From Pseudomonas ekonensis (lineage in GTDB: Bacteria > Pseudomonadota > Gammaproteobacteria > Pseudomonadales > Pseudomonadaceae), in the NCBI RefSeq assembly GCF_019145435.1, contig NZ_JAHSTS010000001.1, positions 1,192,001 through 1,256,000 of the forward strand: DNA of 64,000 nucleotides, written 5' to 3'. Below the pieces are notes generated by a model. It did not search any database, was not told where the DNA came from, and was given only the letters and a program-made list of their open reading frames with translations. This document shows positions 45,067 to 54,093 of this stretch, one piece after another. Numbering within the stretch: the stretch's first letter is position 1; every line of letters starts with the position of its first letter. The position numbers and the translations under genes are program-made.

Positions 45067-48012
45067 TCAGGCCGCCAGGCCTGCCTTGCGCAGCAGGCCG
45101 GCAGGATCCACCGCGTCGATCTGCCGGGGATCGAGGAAGCGCCGGGCGTATTGCAGGTAGATGCCTTCGCCGATGAACAGCCCGAACAGGTCGGCGTCGA
45201 TGTGCGCCTCCCGGCACATGGTGGCCATGATGCCCAGCGCTTCGCTGAGGCTCTTGGCCTTTTTGTAGGGGCGGTCGGCGGCCGTGAGCGCCTCGAAGAT
45301 GTCGGCGATCGCCATCATCCGGGCCGGCAGGCTCATTTCCTCGCGCTTGAGGCGTTTCGGGTAACCGGTGCCGTCCATCTTCTCGTGGTGGCCGCCGGCG
45401 ATCTCCGCGATATTGCTCAGGTGCCCGGGGAAGGGCAGGTGGCTGAGCATCAGGATGGTCTGCACCATGTGGTGATTGATCACGTAGCGTTCCTCGCGGG
45501 TCAGGGTGCCCCGGGGGATGCTCAGGTTGTAGAGTTCGCCGCGGTTGTACTTGTGGCGCGGCACTTCCATCTTGAACCCCCAGGGATTGTCTTCGGCGAT
45601 CAGCTCGCTGTCGGCCCGTTCGAGCAAGTGCTCGGGCTTGTCCGCCAGCAGCGGCTCGCTGACTGGCAGCGTCGGCGCGGGCGTGCGCTCCTGGCGCCGG
45701 TTCTCTTCCCACGACACGCCCTGGCGGTCATCCAGCGTGCGCGTCCAGGTGCGCCGGGCGATGCTTGCCAGGCGCGCCAGGTCTTCTTCGGCCATGGCCT
45801 CGGCGCCGAGGTTGCAGCGGGCGACGAACGCAAACTCGTCATCCAGCCCGGCCAGTGCGGCATCGCGCAGGCCGGCCAGCTGCGCTTCGTCGCCGCCCTG
45901 GGCCAAGGCCTGCCAATAGGCGATCCAGGCATCGCGCTTGAGCACCTCGAAGCGGGTGCGGACTTCGTGGATGCGGTCGTTGAGGGTCTCCAGTTTGGTG
46001 GCCTTGTCCACCACGTATTCGGGCGTGGTGACCTTGCCGCAATCGTGCAGCCAGGCAGCGATGTGCAGTGCTTCCCACTCGTCTTCGTTCGGCCGGTAGC
46101 CGCTGAACGCCGGCGCCTGGCTCGCCGCGGCGGCGTGGGCGAGCATCAGGGTCAGTTCCGGCACCCGCTGGCAGTGCCCGCCGGTGTAGGGGCTCTTGGC
46201 GTCGATCGCGCTGGCGAGCAACTGGATGAAGGCGTCGAGCAGTTGTTTCTGCCTGGCTTGCAGGCGCTGGCTTTCGATGCTCACGGCCGCGGCGCCAGAC
46301 ACCGCCTGCAGAAAGGCGATGCGGTCGGGCCGCAGTTTTTCCCGGTCGGCGGCGGTGCCGCTGTCGTTCACCAGCAGGACCAGCAGGCCGACCGTCTCGT
46401 TGTGCCGGTTGCGCAGGCGGATGCCGATCAGGTGCACCCGCGGTGCCGACATGGCCAGCAGCACTTTCTGCAGGTCTTCGGCCTGCTCGAAACCGAGGTC
46501 GCTCACCACATTGTCGGCTTGGGCCAGTTGCGCAAACCAGGCCGGGTTGTGGGCCGAGTCCAACTGGCGGCCGAGGATGCCGAACCTGGCCAGCGTCTGG
46601 GTGACCCCGTCGAGCACCAGCCCGGCAGGCTCTACCCGGTTGCCGTCGTTTTCGCGCAGATAGATCAAGCCGCCCTGGGCCTGGGCGATCTGCACCGTCT
46701 CGAACAGCACCCGTTGCAGCAGCGGCGCGAAGCGGGTTTCGGCGGTCAGGCTGTCGGTGATGCGGAAGAAGCTGGCCAGCGTATCTTTCATGCGCGCCAT
46801 CGACAGGCTCAGTTGGTCGACCTCCAGCACCGGAGAGCGGCGGGTCAGCGGGAAACCGAAATCGAAGCTGCGGATCGCATCGGCCTCCCTGACCAGCGCA
46901 TGCAGCGGCTTGACCAGAATCCGCGACGTCAGCCAACCCAGCGGCAGGCACAGCAGCAGAGTGGCGAGGGTGATCAGCGCACCTTGCCAGCGCATGCGGT
47001 AGGCATCGGCCAACAGTTCGTCCTCCGGCACCAGCAACGCCAGTTGCAGGCCCTTGGGGCCGCCTTCGGCCAGGTTGCTGCGAGCGACGATCCATTGCCG
47101 GCCGTCGGCCTCCAGGCGGTTGCCCCGTTGTCCGCCGTTCAGCAGCGCGTGCAGGCCCGGGCTCAGGTCGGCGGCCTTGGCCAGGCGCGCGCTGCGGTCG
47201 TCGACGATCAGGCGGGCGCTGTCCGGGTAGGCCACGGCGTTGCCGGCGGCGTCGAACAGGACGACCTGGGTGGCAGGCGTCACGACGTGCTTGCTCAAGG
47301 TCGCCGAGAGCGCCGCCAGCGTGAGGTCGGCGGCGATCACGGCGTTCACGCCGCTGCGCCGCGCCAGGGTGGTGCCGACGTGGCGGGTGGAGAAAAACAC
47401 GTAGGGCTCAGTGGTGATCTGCCCGGTCTGCTGCGTGGCGCTGACGTACCAGGCCCGTTCGCGGGGGTCGTAGGGATCGTCGGGGTTGTCCTGGCGGCCG
47501 ACCGGTTTCAGGGCGCGATCGAAGAACAGCGATTGCGAGCGGGCCTTGCCGGCGCTGTCGCGCTCGATGCTCCAGACCTGGTAGGCGGCCGCCTCCGGCG
47601 CCTTGAGCAAGGCCTTCAGCCCGTCGGTGCGCAGGGGGCGCACCATGAAGAAATCGCCGTTGCCGTAACCCAGGTACAGCGAGGCCAGGTCCGGGTTGTC
47701 CGTGAGCGCCTGGCTGAACGGCCTGAGCAGCGCCATGCGCGCTTCGAGGCTGGCGGCGCGGGTTGCGGGGCTGTCCGCCAAAAGGCTCAGGAGATGGCGG
47801 ATCGGCTCATAGGTGTTCTGCAGGTCCAGGCGCACATCCTGCTCGATGCGATTGAACAGTTTCTCGCTGCTGGCGAGGATGATCTGGGTGGTCTGGCGAT
47901 AGTTGAAGAGACCGAGCACCACGCCCGTGAGCAACAGCAGAAAGGTGAACATCACGCTGATGTGCACATGCAGGGGGAACCGGCGGCGTTCCGGGCGCAG
48001 TGGGCTGGGCAT
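45067..48012 (-). CDS. HD-GYP domain protein with dCache, HAMP and GAF modules
   Basis: The 981-residue protein has TM1 (about residues 16-36), a dCache sensor to about 336, TM2 (342-364), HAMP and GAF. A C-terminal HD-GYP domain follows with HD at 656-657 (AAWLHDCGKV), HH at 847-848 and the full HHEKMDGTGYP signature (875-885). About 170 residues interrupt the HD-GYP fold between HD and HH. Intact motifs predict cyclic-di-GMP phosphodiesterase activity. ATG 48012 has GGAG 9 bases upstream. It follows the BvgS-like gene by 48 bases in the same direction and is probably in its operon. Confidence 0.9.
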   Translation of the reverse strand: MPSPLRPERRRFPLHVHISVMFTFLLLLTGVVLGLFNYRQTTQIILASSEKLFNRIEQDVRLDLQNTYEPIRHLLSLLADSPATRAASLEARMALLRPFSQALTDNPDLASLYLGYGNGDFFMVRPLRTDGLKALLKAPEAAAYQVWSIERDSAGKARSQSLFFDRALKPVGRQDNPDDPYDPRERAWYVSATQQTGQITTEPYVFFSTRHVGTTLARRSGVNAVIAADLTLAALSATLSKHVVTPATQVVLFDAAGNAVAYPDSARLIVDDRSARLAKAADLSPGLHALLNGGQRGNRLEADGRQWIVARSNLAEGGPKGLQLALLVPEDELLADAYRMRWQGALITLATLLLCLPLGWLTSRILVKPLHALVREADAIRSFDFGFPLTRRSPVLEVDQLSLSMARMKDTLASFFRITDSLTAETRFAPLLQRVLFETVQIAQAQGGLIYLRENDGNRVEPAGLVLDGVTQTLARFGILGRQLDSAHNPAWFAQLAQADNVVSDLGFEQAEDLQKVLLAMSAPRVHLIGIRLRNRHNETVGLLVLLVNDSGTAADREKLRPDRIAFLQAVSGAAAVSIESQRLQARQKQLLDAFIQLLASAIDAKSPYTGGHCQRVPELTLMLAHAAAASQAPAFSGYRPNEDEWEALHIAAWLHDCGKVTTPEYVVDKATKLETLNDRIHEVRTRFEVLKRDAWIAYWQALAQGGDEAQLAGLRDAALAGLDDEFAFVARCNLGAEAMAEEDLARLASIARRTWTRTLDDRQGVSWEENRRQERTPAPTLPVSEPLLADKPEHLLERADSELIAEDNPWGFKMEVPRHKYNRGELYNLSIPRGTLTREERYVINHHMVQTILMLSHLPFPGHLSNIAEIAGGHHEKMDGTGYPKRLKREEMSLPARMMAIADIFEALTAADRPYKKAKSLSEALGIMATMCREAHIDADLFGLFIGEGIYLQYARRFLDPRQIDAVDPAGLLRKAGLAA

Positions 48013-48060
48013 TGCGGTCACTCCGTGATGGGAAACACACTGCTCAGCGCTCAAGCATAG

Positions 48061-51000
48061 TTAAGGCTCGACCGTTCTGCCGCACGCGAGCCGATCCAGT
48101 TGCTGCTGCAGCGCCCGGTCCAGTTCGAGCAGGGCACGGTCGCTGCGCCGGCAGCAAAGGCGGATCTCCGTGGCCGGCAACGCTTGCGCGCAGGCCTGCT
48201 CCAACGCCTCGCAGCAGTCGATCACGCAGCCGGCCTGGACGATGCGTGCAGCGCCCTTGATCTTGTGGGCGAGCACGGCCAGCGCTTCGCGGTCGGCGGT
48301 TGCGGCCAACGCCTGCATCTGCTCGCGATCCAGACGGTTGCTGTTGAGCAGCTCTGCGAGCAAGCGTTGCGTCTGGGACGGATTGCCGCCCGTCAACGGC
48401 TTGAGCCCTTGAAGGCTGAGCGCCGGCGCCGTGACCGCAGCAGGCGCGGCAGGCGTGATGCCGTCCACCCATTGGCTGAGGACGCTCAGGCTCAGGGGCT
48501 TGAACAGGCAATCGTCCATGCCTGCCTGCCGGCAGCGTTGCAGCTCTTCGGGCTGGGCGTTGGCGGTGAACCCCAGCACCTTGCAGGGCGGGCGCCGGGT
48601 CTGGCGCTCAAGCCGACGGATGGCCTGCGTCAATTCGTAGCCGTTCATGACCGGCATGTTGCAGTCGGCGATCACCAGATCGAAACGGCCGGCCTTCCAG
48701 AGCTCCAGGGCGCTTTGGCCTTCCTCGGCAACGCTGTAGGCATGGCCGAGGAATTCCAGTTGCTGGCACATCAGCAGGCGGTTGGCGGGATGGTCATCCA
48801 CCACCAGCACGTTCAGGGGCGCACCGGCGCGCCGTACCGGTTCATCGCAGCGCTGGGCGACGGGGCTGGCGGGGCGGGCCTCCAGCGGCAGGGAGACGCT
48901 GACCTGCGTGCCGACACCGGGCTGGCTGTTGAGCTGCAGCCGGCCTTCCATCATTTCGCACAGGCTGCGGCTGATCACCAGCCCCAGCCCGGCGCCGCCG
49001 TGGCTCTGCAGGCCGTGGTCGGCCTGGGCGAACGGCGTGAACAGCCGCTGCTGGTCTGCGGCGCTGATGCCGACGCCGCTGTCCTGAACGGTCAATTGCA
49101 TGATCGGCCGTTCGGGCCCGTCGGCATCCGGCAGGTCGAGGGTGACGTGGATCTGCCCGGCGTCGGTGAACTTGATGGCGTTGCTGATCAGGTTGGACAG
49201 GATCTGCTTGAAACGCAGCGGATCCAGGTACACATCCACCGCCAGTCCGGGCGGATTGACCGTCAGTTGCAGGGCGAGCTTCTTCTGGCGGGCCAGGCCA
49301 TCGAAGATCCTCGTCACCGAACTGACCGTCTCCACCAGGCCGACCCATTCGGGGCTCAGGCTCAGGCGCCCGGACTCGATCCGGGCGATGTCGAGAATGT
49401 CGCCGATCAGGCCCAGCAGATCCCGGGCCGAGCGGTAGGCCGTCTCGATGGACGAGCGGTCCGGGTGATGCGCGTCCAGGCGTTCGAGCGTCAGTTCGAG
49501 CATGCCGATCACCGCGTTCATCGGGGTGCGGATCTCGTGGCTCATGGTCGCCAGAAAGGTGCTTTTGGCCCGGTTGGCGTTGTCGGCCTGTTCCTTGGCC
49601 GTGCGCAGTTCGTCCAGCAGGCGACGCCGCTCGCTGATGTCGATCCAGCCGCCGATGATGCCCCGGACATCACCGCTGGAATCGCGGTAGGGCAGGATCC
49701 AGTGGTAGATGGTCAGGCGCCGCCCGCCGATGTGCAGCGGACGGTCCTGGATCAGCGGCTTGCCTTCCGCCAGCACCCGGCGGTAGTCCGCCTGATAGGC
49801 CTGGGCCTCGAAGGCGTTGCCCTGGGCGCTGTGCATGACGCTTTTGCCGATCACGTCTTCGCGCCTGGCGTTGAATGCCTTGAGGTAGCTGTCGTTGCAG
49901 CTTTGCAGCAACCCGTTGCGGTCGCGCACGTAGATCGGATGGGGGGTGCCGTCGACCAGCGAGCGCATGAACTCGTATTGGTCGTTCAGGGCCCGTTCGG
50001 CGGCCTGGCGCTGTTTGATCTGGCGCCGCATGTAGGCATTCCAGGCCAGCGACAGCAGCAGGAGCAGGCAGGCGCCGGTCGCCACCTGGTAGAACAGGCG
50101 CCGGTAGTCGCGCCAGGCGCCCTGGGAGGCTTCCGAATAGCCGCGCCAGCGGCTGTTGATGATGCCGAGCTCCTCGGGCGAGATGCTCAGCAGCGCCTTG
50201 TCGAGGATCGCCACCAGTTCCGGGTTGGCGTGGGTGGTGGCCAGGGAGAACGCGGCCTGGCGCGTGCCGAGGGTCGTGGTGATCTGCAGCCGGTGCTCGA
50301 AGATCCGCGACGAGATGAAGTAGTTGGCGATCATCAGCGAGGTCACCGCGCCGTCGACCTGCCCGCCGGCCAGCATCGCCACGGCGCTGAAAGTGTCCGG
50401 CGTCTCGACGAGATTGATGCGCGGGAACTCGCGGCGCAGGTAGTCGATCATCGGATTGCCCTGGGCGATCGACACCGAGCGGCCCTTCAGTTGCCCCGGG
50501 TGGGTGGGGCTGTCGGCGGCCTTGCGGGTCAGCAGGACGTGGGAGTTCTCCAGGTACGGGCGGCTGAAGCTCAGGTGCCGTTCGCGTTTGGCGCTGGGCA
50601 GCAGCGCGGCGATCAGGTCGGCCTGATCGTTCTCGAGCTGGCCGATCATGTCGCTGTCGCTGCGGCCGCGGCGGATGTCGAAGCGCAGGCCGGTACGCAG
50701 GCGGATGAGTTCGAGCAGGTCGGCGGAGATCCCGCGCAGGTTGCCGTCGCTGTCGAAGAACGTCAGCGGGGCGAAGGCTTCGTTGACCACCACGCGCACC
50801 ACCGGGTGGCGCTTGAGCCAGTCCTCTTCACGCCGGGTCAGTTGCAGTTTGCGGTCGGTGAGCAGGATGTCGCTGCCGGCGCTCCAGCGCTTGGCGATGT
50901 TCGTCCGTTCGCTGCCGGGCACGGCCTTGAGCACCGTATCGACGATGCTCAGCAGCTGTGGGTTGTTGCGGTGGACGGCAAAGCTGAACCCGTGGGCTTC

Positions 51001-51726
51001 GTGCTTGCCGAAGTTGGCCATGCGGATGTTGTTCAGGTAGCCCTTGTTGATCATGTAATGGGTGGAGACCGTGTCGCCGAGAAACACGTCGGCCTGGTCG
51101 AACGCCACGGCGTTGAGGGCATTCTGGTACGACGGGTAGACCGTGAGGATGGCCTTGGGGTAGAGCGCCTTGACCTCGTCGAGCGGCAGGTAGTGATAGA
51201 CCATGCTCAGCCGCAGCCCGGCAAGTCCGTCGGCCAGCGATCGGGTTTCGCCCTCGCGGGTGACCAGCACCGGCTGGTCGATGGCGTAGGGCGTGGAGAG
51301 CACCACGTCGGGGTTGGCGGCTTCGAAACCGTTGGCGGTGCCCAGCAGGTCGACCTCGCCGTCGACCAGTGCCTGCACCGCCTCGTCCCGCGAGGCGTAA
51401 TGGCGGATCTGCACCGGCAGGCCGGTGGCCTGGCCCAGCAGGCCTGCGTAGTCGGCGGAGAGCCCTTCGTAGTCGCGGCCGCTGGAGGTCATGTCGAACG
51501 GCGGGTAGTCCGGGGCGGAAGTGCCCAGGACCAGGGCTTTGCGGGTCTGCAGCCATTGCCGCTGCATGGCGTCCAGGGCGGTCGGCGGCGCCATGTGCGT
51601 CGCGCGGCTGAGCAGGACGTAGTGCGGCGGCGAGGCGAACGCGACGAACGCGAGCGCGGCCAGGCACAGGCCGGCGCACCAGGTCGTCAGTGTGTACAGG
51701 AGTCGGCTGGGCATGCGGGCTCTCAT
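48061..51726 (-). CDS. BvgS/RocS-like hybrid sensor kinase
   Basis: The 1221-residue sensor has a signal anchor and two tandem periplasmic family 3 binding folds (about 60-285 and 305-530). TM (547-566) and PAS (580-700) follow, then HisKA with His730 (ATMSHEIRTP), HATPase, a receiver with Asp1021 (VIADCNMPVMNG) and Hpt with His1154 (LAHKIKGAARI). This is the BvgS/EvgS/RocS phosphorelay layout. It overlaps the regulator gene by ATGA. By neighbour (dgt) it corresponds to RocS2 of P. aeruginosa. The ligand is unknown. Confidence 0.93.
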   Translation of the reverse strand: MRARMPSRLLYTLTTWCAGLCLAALAFVAFASPPHYVLLSRATHMAPPTALDAMQRQWLQTRKALVLGTSAPDYPPFDMTSSGRDYEGLSADYAGLLGQATGLPVQIRHYASRDEAVQALVDGEVDLLGTANGFEAANPDVVLSTPYAIDQPVLVTREGETRSLADGLAGLRLSMVYHYLPLDEVKALYPKAILTVYPSYQNALNAVAFDQADVFLGDTVSTHYMINKGYLNNIRMANFGKHEAHGFSFAVHRNNPQLLSIVDTVLKAVPGSERTNIAKRWSAGSDILLTDRKLQLTRREEDWLKRHPVVRVVVNEAFAPLTFFDSDGNLRGISADLLELIRLRTGLRFDIRRGRSDSDMIGQLENDQADLIAALLPSAKRERHLSFSRPYLENSHVLLTRKAADSPTHPGQLKGRSVSIAQGNPMIDYLRREFPRINLVETPDTFSAVAMLAGGQVDGAVTSLMIANYFISSRIFEHRLQITTTLGTRQAAFSLATTHANPELVAILDKALLSISPEELGIINSRWRGYSEASQGAWRDYRRLFYQVATGACLLLLLSLAWNAYMRRQIKQRQAAERALNDQYEFMRSLVDGTPHPIYVRDRNGLLQSCNDSYLKAFNARREDVIGKSVMHSAQGNAFEAQAYQADYRRVLAEGKPLIQDRPLHIGGRRLTIYHWILPYRDSSGDVRGIIGGWIDISERRRLLDELRTAKEQADNANRAKSTFLATMSHEIRTPMNAVIGMLELTLERLDAHHPDRSSIETAYRSARDLLGLIGDILDIARIESGRLSLSPEWVGLVETVSSVTRIFDGLARQKKLALQLTVNPPGLAVDVYLDPLRFKQILSNLISNAIKFTDAGQIHVTLDLPDADGPERPIMQLTVQDSGVGISAADQQRLFTPFAQADHGLQSHGGAGLGLVISRSLCEMMEGRLQLNSQPGVGTQVSVSLPLEARPASPVAQRCDEPVRRAGAPLNVLVVDDHPANRLLMCQQLEFLGHAYSVAEEGQSALELWKAGRFDLVIADCNMPVMNGYELTQAIRRLERQTRRPPCKVLGFTANAQPEELQRCRQAGMDDCLFKPLSLSVLSQWVDGITPAAPAAVTAPALSLQGLKPLTGGNPSQTQRLLAELLNSNRLDREQMQALAATADREALAVLAHKIKGAARIVQAGCVIDCCEALEQACAQALPATEIRLCCRRSDRALLELDRALQQQLDRLACGRTVEP

Positions 51727-52349
51727 ACTAGTGCGTTGCGTTTGGCCATTTCGATAAGTTCCACCAGAGACCGGGCCTTGAGTTTTTGCATCAGGCGTTT
51801 TTTATAGGTGCTGACGGTCTTGTTGCTCAGAAACATGCCCTTGGCGATTTCCTTGTTTGTCCGGCCTTGGGCAAACAACTGCAATACCATCAGTTCGCGG
51901 TCGTTGACGGACTTGAACAGTTCCAGTTCGGCATAACGGACATCGTCATTGCGCACCGGATTCAACGCTTGGCTGGGAAAGTAGTTGTAACCCGACAGCA
52001 CGGCCTTGATCGCACTCACCAGTTCACTCAGGTCTTCCTGTTTGCAGACGTAGCCCGAGGCCCCCGACTGCATGCAGCGGATGCCGAAGAGGGTCGGGCA
52101 TTGGGCCGTCAGCACCAGTGTCTTCAGGGGCGAACCCATGGCGTTGAAGCGTGCGAGGACCTCCAGCCCGTCCAGCTTGGGAATGCTGATGTCGAGAATG
52201 ATCAGGTCGGGCATGCATTCACGCACCATCTGCATGGCATCGACCCCGTTATCGGTTTCACCGACGACTTTGTAGCCTTCATGTTCCAGCAACATGCGAA
52301 CGGCAAGACGGATGACCGGGTGATCGTCGACAATAAAAACGGAGTTCAT
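51723..52349 (-). CDS. BvgA/RocA-like response regulator (NarL/FixJ type)
   Basis: The 208-residue regulator has a receiver with Asp53 (LIILDISIPKLDGLEV) and a LuxR-type helix-turn-helix (NKEIAKGMFLSNKTVSTYKK). It parallels Bordetella BvgA along its length, notably SIPKLDGLEV, SGASGYVCK and LSNKTVSTYKKRLMQKL. It is the likely partner of the downstream hybrid kinase through its Hpt domain. ATG 52349 gives the family length; its ribosome site is weak. The promoter region carries a palindrome resembling BvgA sites. Confidence 0.93.
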   Translation of the reverse strand: MNSVFIVDDHPVIRLAVRMLLEHEGYKVVGETDNGVDAMQMVRECMPDLIILDISIPKLDGLEVLARFNAMGSPLKTLVLTAQCPTLFGIRCMQSGASGYVCKQEDLSELVSAIKAVLSGYNYFPSQALNPVRNDDVRYAELELFKSVNDRELMVLQLFAQGRTNKEIAKGMFLSNKTVSTYKKRLMQKLKARSLVELIEMAKRNALV

Positions 52350-52435
52350 ATTCAAGTCCCATGCAAGCACGAATAAAGCGCGCACATTAGCTCAGATGAA
52401 TAAGCGCCCGCAGGGACTGACTTGGCTCTAACGGC

Positions 52436-52441
52436 AATATA
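52436..52441 (-). promoter_or_regulatory. Candidate -10 box of the BvgA-like operon
   Basis: TATATT on the minus strand lies at the edge of the palindrome. There is no good -35 17 bases upstream (CCTTTT), as expected for an activator-dependent promoter. Confidence 0.4.
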
Positions 52442-52453
52442 GGAATATTCCTA
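52440..52453. promoter_or_regulatory. Perfect palindrome TAGGAATATTCCTA
   Basis: The 14-base palindrome is made of two inverted 7-base half-sites ATTCCTA. This resembles the BvgA heptad TTTCCTA, known from established work in Bordetella. It lies about 91 bases before the regulator start. Confidence 0.6.
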
Positions 52454-52501
52454 CATTTAAAAGGGAATGCGACTACTGTTGGGCTGGGTGTGGAGTAAGG
52501 A

Positions 52502-52530
52502 AGAGTAAATCGCCCTCCACTGTTTACTCT
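52502..52530. repeat. Inverted repeat AGAGTAAA / TTTACTCT
   Basis: Two perfect 8-base arms are 13 bases apart in the same upstream region. It may be a second regulator site or a structured leader. Confidence 0.5.
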
Positions 52531-52696
52531 AAGTTTTAACGGCCTGCGCCCATTTGTTTTTCCCCGCTCCAGAGCGCGCGGTTCGGGCCGGGGCGGCGGT
52601 GGGGACGGTTGTTTAAATGTCCTTCATCTCTCGGCAACCCCGCCAGGGTGCCGGTTTGCCAGAACGGTCGGCGGGGCGGCCGTTCTGGCGTCCGGG

Positions 52697-54025
52697 TCAA
52701 TGGCTGGAGCGACCGGTCATCTCCAGCGCCATGTCGCTGGCGTAGCTGTCGGTCATGCCGGCGATGAAGTCGATCATGCGCAGGAACGAGGTGTGCAGCG
52801 GGCCGCGCGGATCCGGCGCGTTGTTGCCCAGCAGGTCGAGGATGCGCCGGCTCTTGAAGGACGGGGTGCGGCCGTTGTGCTGTTCCAGCGCCGCCCCGCA
52901 GAACGCGTTGAGCAGAATCTCCAGCGTGGTGTAGGCGCCGATCTCGTGCAGGGTCTTGCGCTTGTCCTGAAAGATCTTCTTGCGGGCGATGTCCTTGGCG
53001 TTCAGCACGCAGCGTTTGGCCGGGCCGTGCATGTGCTCCACCAGATCCCCGTGCAGGGTGCCGGCGAGCAGGGCGTCCTGCTGTTCGACGAAGGCCCGGG
53101 CCGCGGCGTTGGTCAAGTGTTCGATGGCCTTGCCGCGCAGGATCGCCAGCTTGCGCCGCCGCGAATCCTGGGGGCCGAGCAGGCGATAGGTTTCCGGCAG
53201 GTCGTCGCCCACCAGGCCCAGCAGCAGGGACTCGACTTCGGCGTAGTCCAGCAGATCCATCTCCAGGCCGTCTTCCAGATCGATCAGCGCATAGCAGATG
53301 TCGTCCGCGGCCTCCATCAGGTACACCAGCGGGTGGCGGGCCCAACGCTGTTCCTCGAGCTGCGGCAGGCCGAGCTTGTGGGCGATCTGCTCCAGCAGGG
53401 GCAGTTCGCTCTGATAGCAGCCGAACTTGTGCTTCTTGTAGCCCAGGGAGTCCGCGTGCCGGGCGGTCCACGGGTACTTCAGGTAAGTGCCGAGGGTGGC
53501 GTAGGTCAGTCGGGTGCCGCCGTCGAACTGGTGGTACTCCAGTTGCGTCAACACGCGGAAACCCTGGGCGTTGCCCTCGAAGTTGAGGAAGTCGCCCCGT
53601 TCGGCCTCGCTCATCGCATCCAGCCAGCCGCGTCCGGCGGCCTGCTGGAACCAGTGGCGGATGGCGTCCTCGCCGGAGTGGCCGAACGGCGGGTTGCCGA
53701 TGTCGTGGGCCAGGCAAGCCGATTGCACCACCATGCCCAGGTCGCTCGGTTCGCACCATTCGGGCAGGGCGCCGCGCAGGGTTTCGCCCACGCGCATGCC
53801 CAGCGAGCGCCCGACGCAGCTGACTTCCAGCGAATGGGTCAGGCGCGTGTGGATGTGGTCGTTGCTCGACACCGGGTGCACCTGCGTCTTGCGCCCCAGG
53901 CGGCGGAAGGCGCCGGAGAAGATGATGCGGTCGTGATCCTTGTGGAACGGGCTGCGGCCCAGTTCCTGCGGACTGTGCAGCGGTTTGCCGAGGCGTTCGC
54001 GGTTGAGCAGGGTGTGCCAATCCAA
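52697..54025 (-). CDS. dgt: Deoxyguanosinetriphosphate triphosphohydrolase-like protein (dGTPase)
   Basis: The 442-residue HD-domain enzyme has [14 protein letters not shown] and [10 protein letters not shown] motifs and [19 protein letters not shown], which carries the metal-binding HD. dGTPases release triphosphate from dNTPs. The reading frame's natural beginning is [14 protein letters not shown] at TTG 54025, with GGAGAG upstream; no ATG or GTG is found at that point. In P. aeruginosa a dgt gene sits beside rocS2-rocA2, as here. Confidence 0.9.
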   Translation of the reverse strand: MDWHTLLNRERLGKPLHSPQELGRSPFHKDHDRIIFSGAFRRLGRKTQVHPVSSNDHIHTRLTHSLEVSCVGRSLGMRVGETLRGALPEWCEPSDLGMVVQSACLAHDIGNPPFGHSGEDAIRHWFQQAAGRGWLDAMSEAERGDFLNFEGNAQGFRVLTQLEYHQFDGGTRLTYATLGTYLKYPWTARHADSLGYKKHKFGCYQSELPLLEQIAHKLGLPQLEEQRWARHPLVYLMEAADDICYALIDLEDGLEMDLLDYAEVESLLLGLVGDDLPETYRLLGPQDSRRRKLAILRGKAIEHLTNAAARAFVEQQDALLAGTLHGDLVEHMHGPAKRCVLNAKDIARKKIFQDKRKTLHEIGAYTTLEILLNAFCGAALEQHNGRTPSFKSRRILDLLGNNAPDPRGPLHTSFLRMIDFIAGMTDSYASDMALEMTGRSSH

Positions 54026-54093
54026 GGCGGGGGCTCTCCATCGGATGAGTGATGGCCTAGCTTCCCGGTTCGGGCAGGCCTGCGCAAGCCCGG

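Larger units (their letters stand above)
52350..52696. other. Control region upstream of the BvgA-like gene
   Basis: This 347-base gap has a lower G+C segment with two strong symmetrical motifs, listed separately, and no gene. It ends at the dgt stop. Confidence 0.5.

Noticed and set aside
45151..48060. A 969-codon open frame opposite the HD-GYP gene
   Set aside because: Shadow frame for the same reasons; the sense strand has intact sensor and HD-GYP motifs.
48100..51807. A 1235-codon open frame on the plus strand, opposite the BvgS-like gene
   Set aside because: It is an antisense shadow of a real, domain-rich gene in G/C-rich DNA; the translation is low-complexity, rich in Arg, Gln, His and Val, without recognisable motifs.
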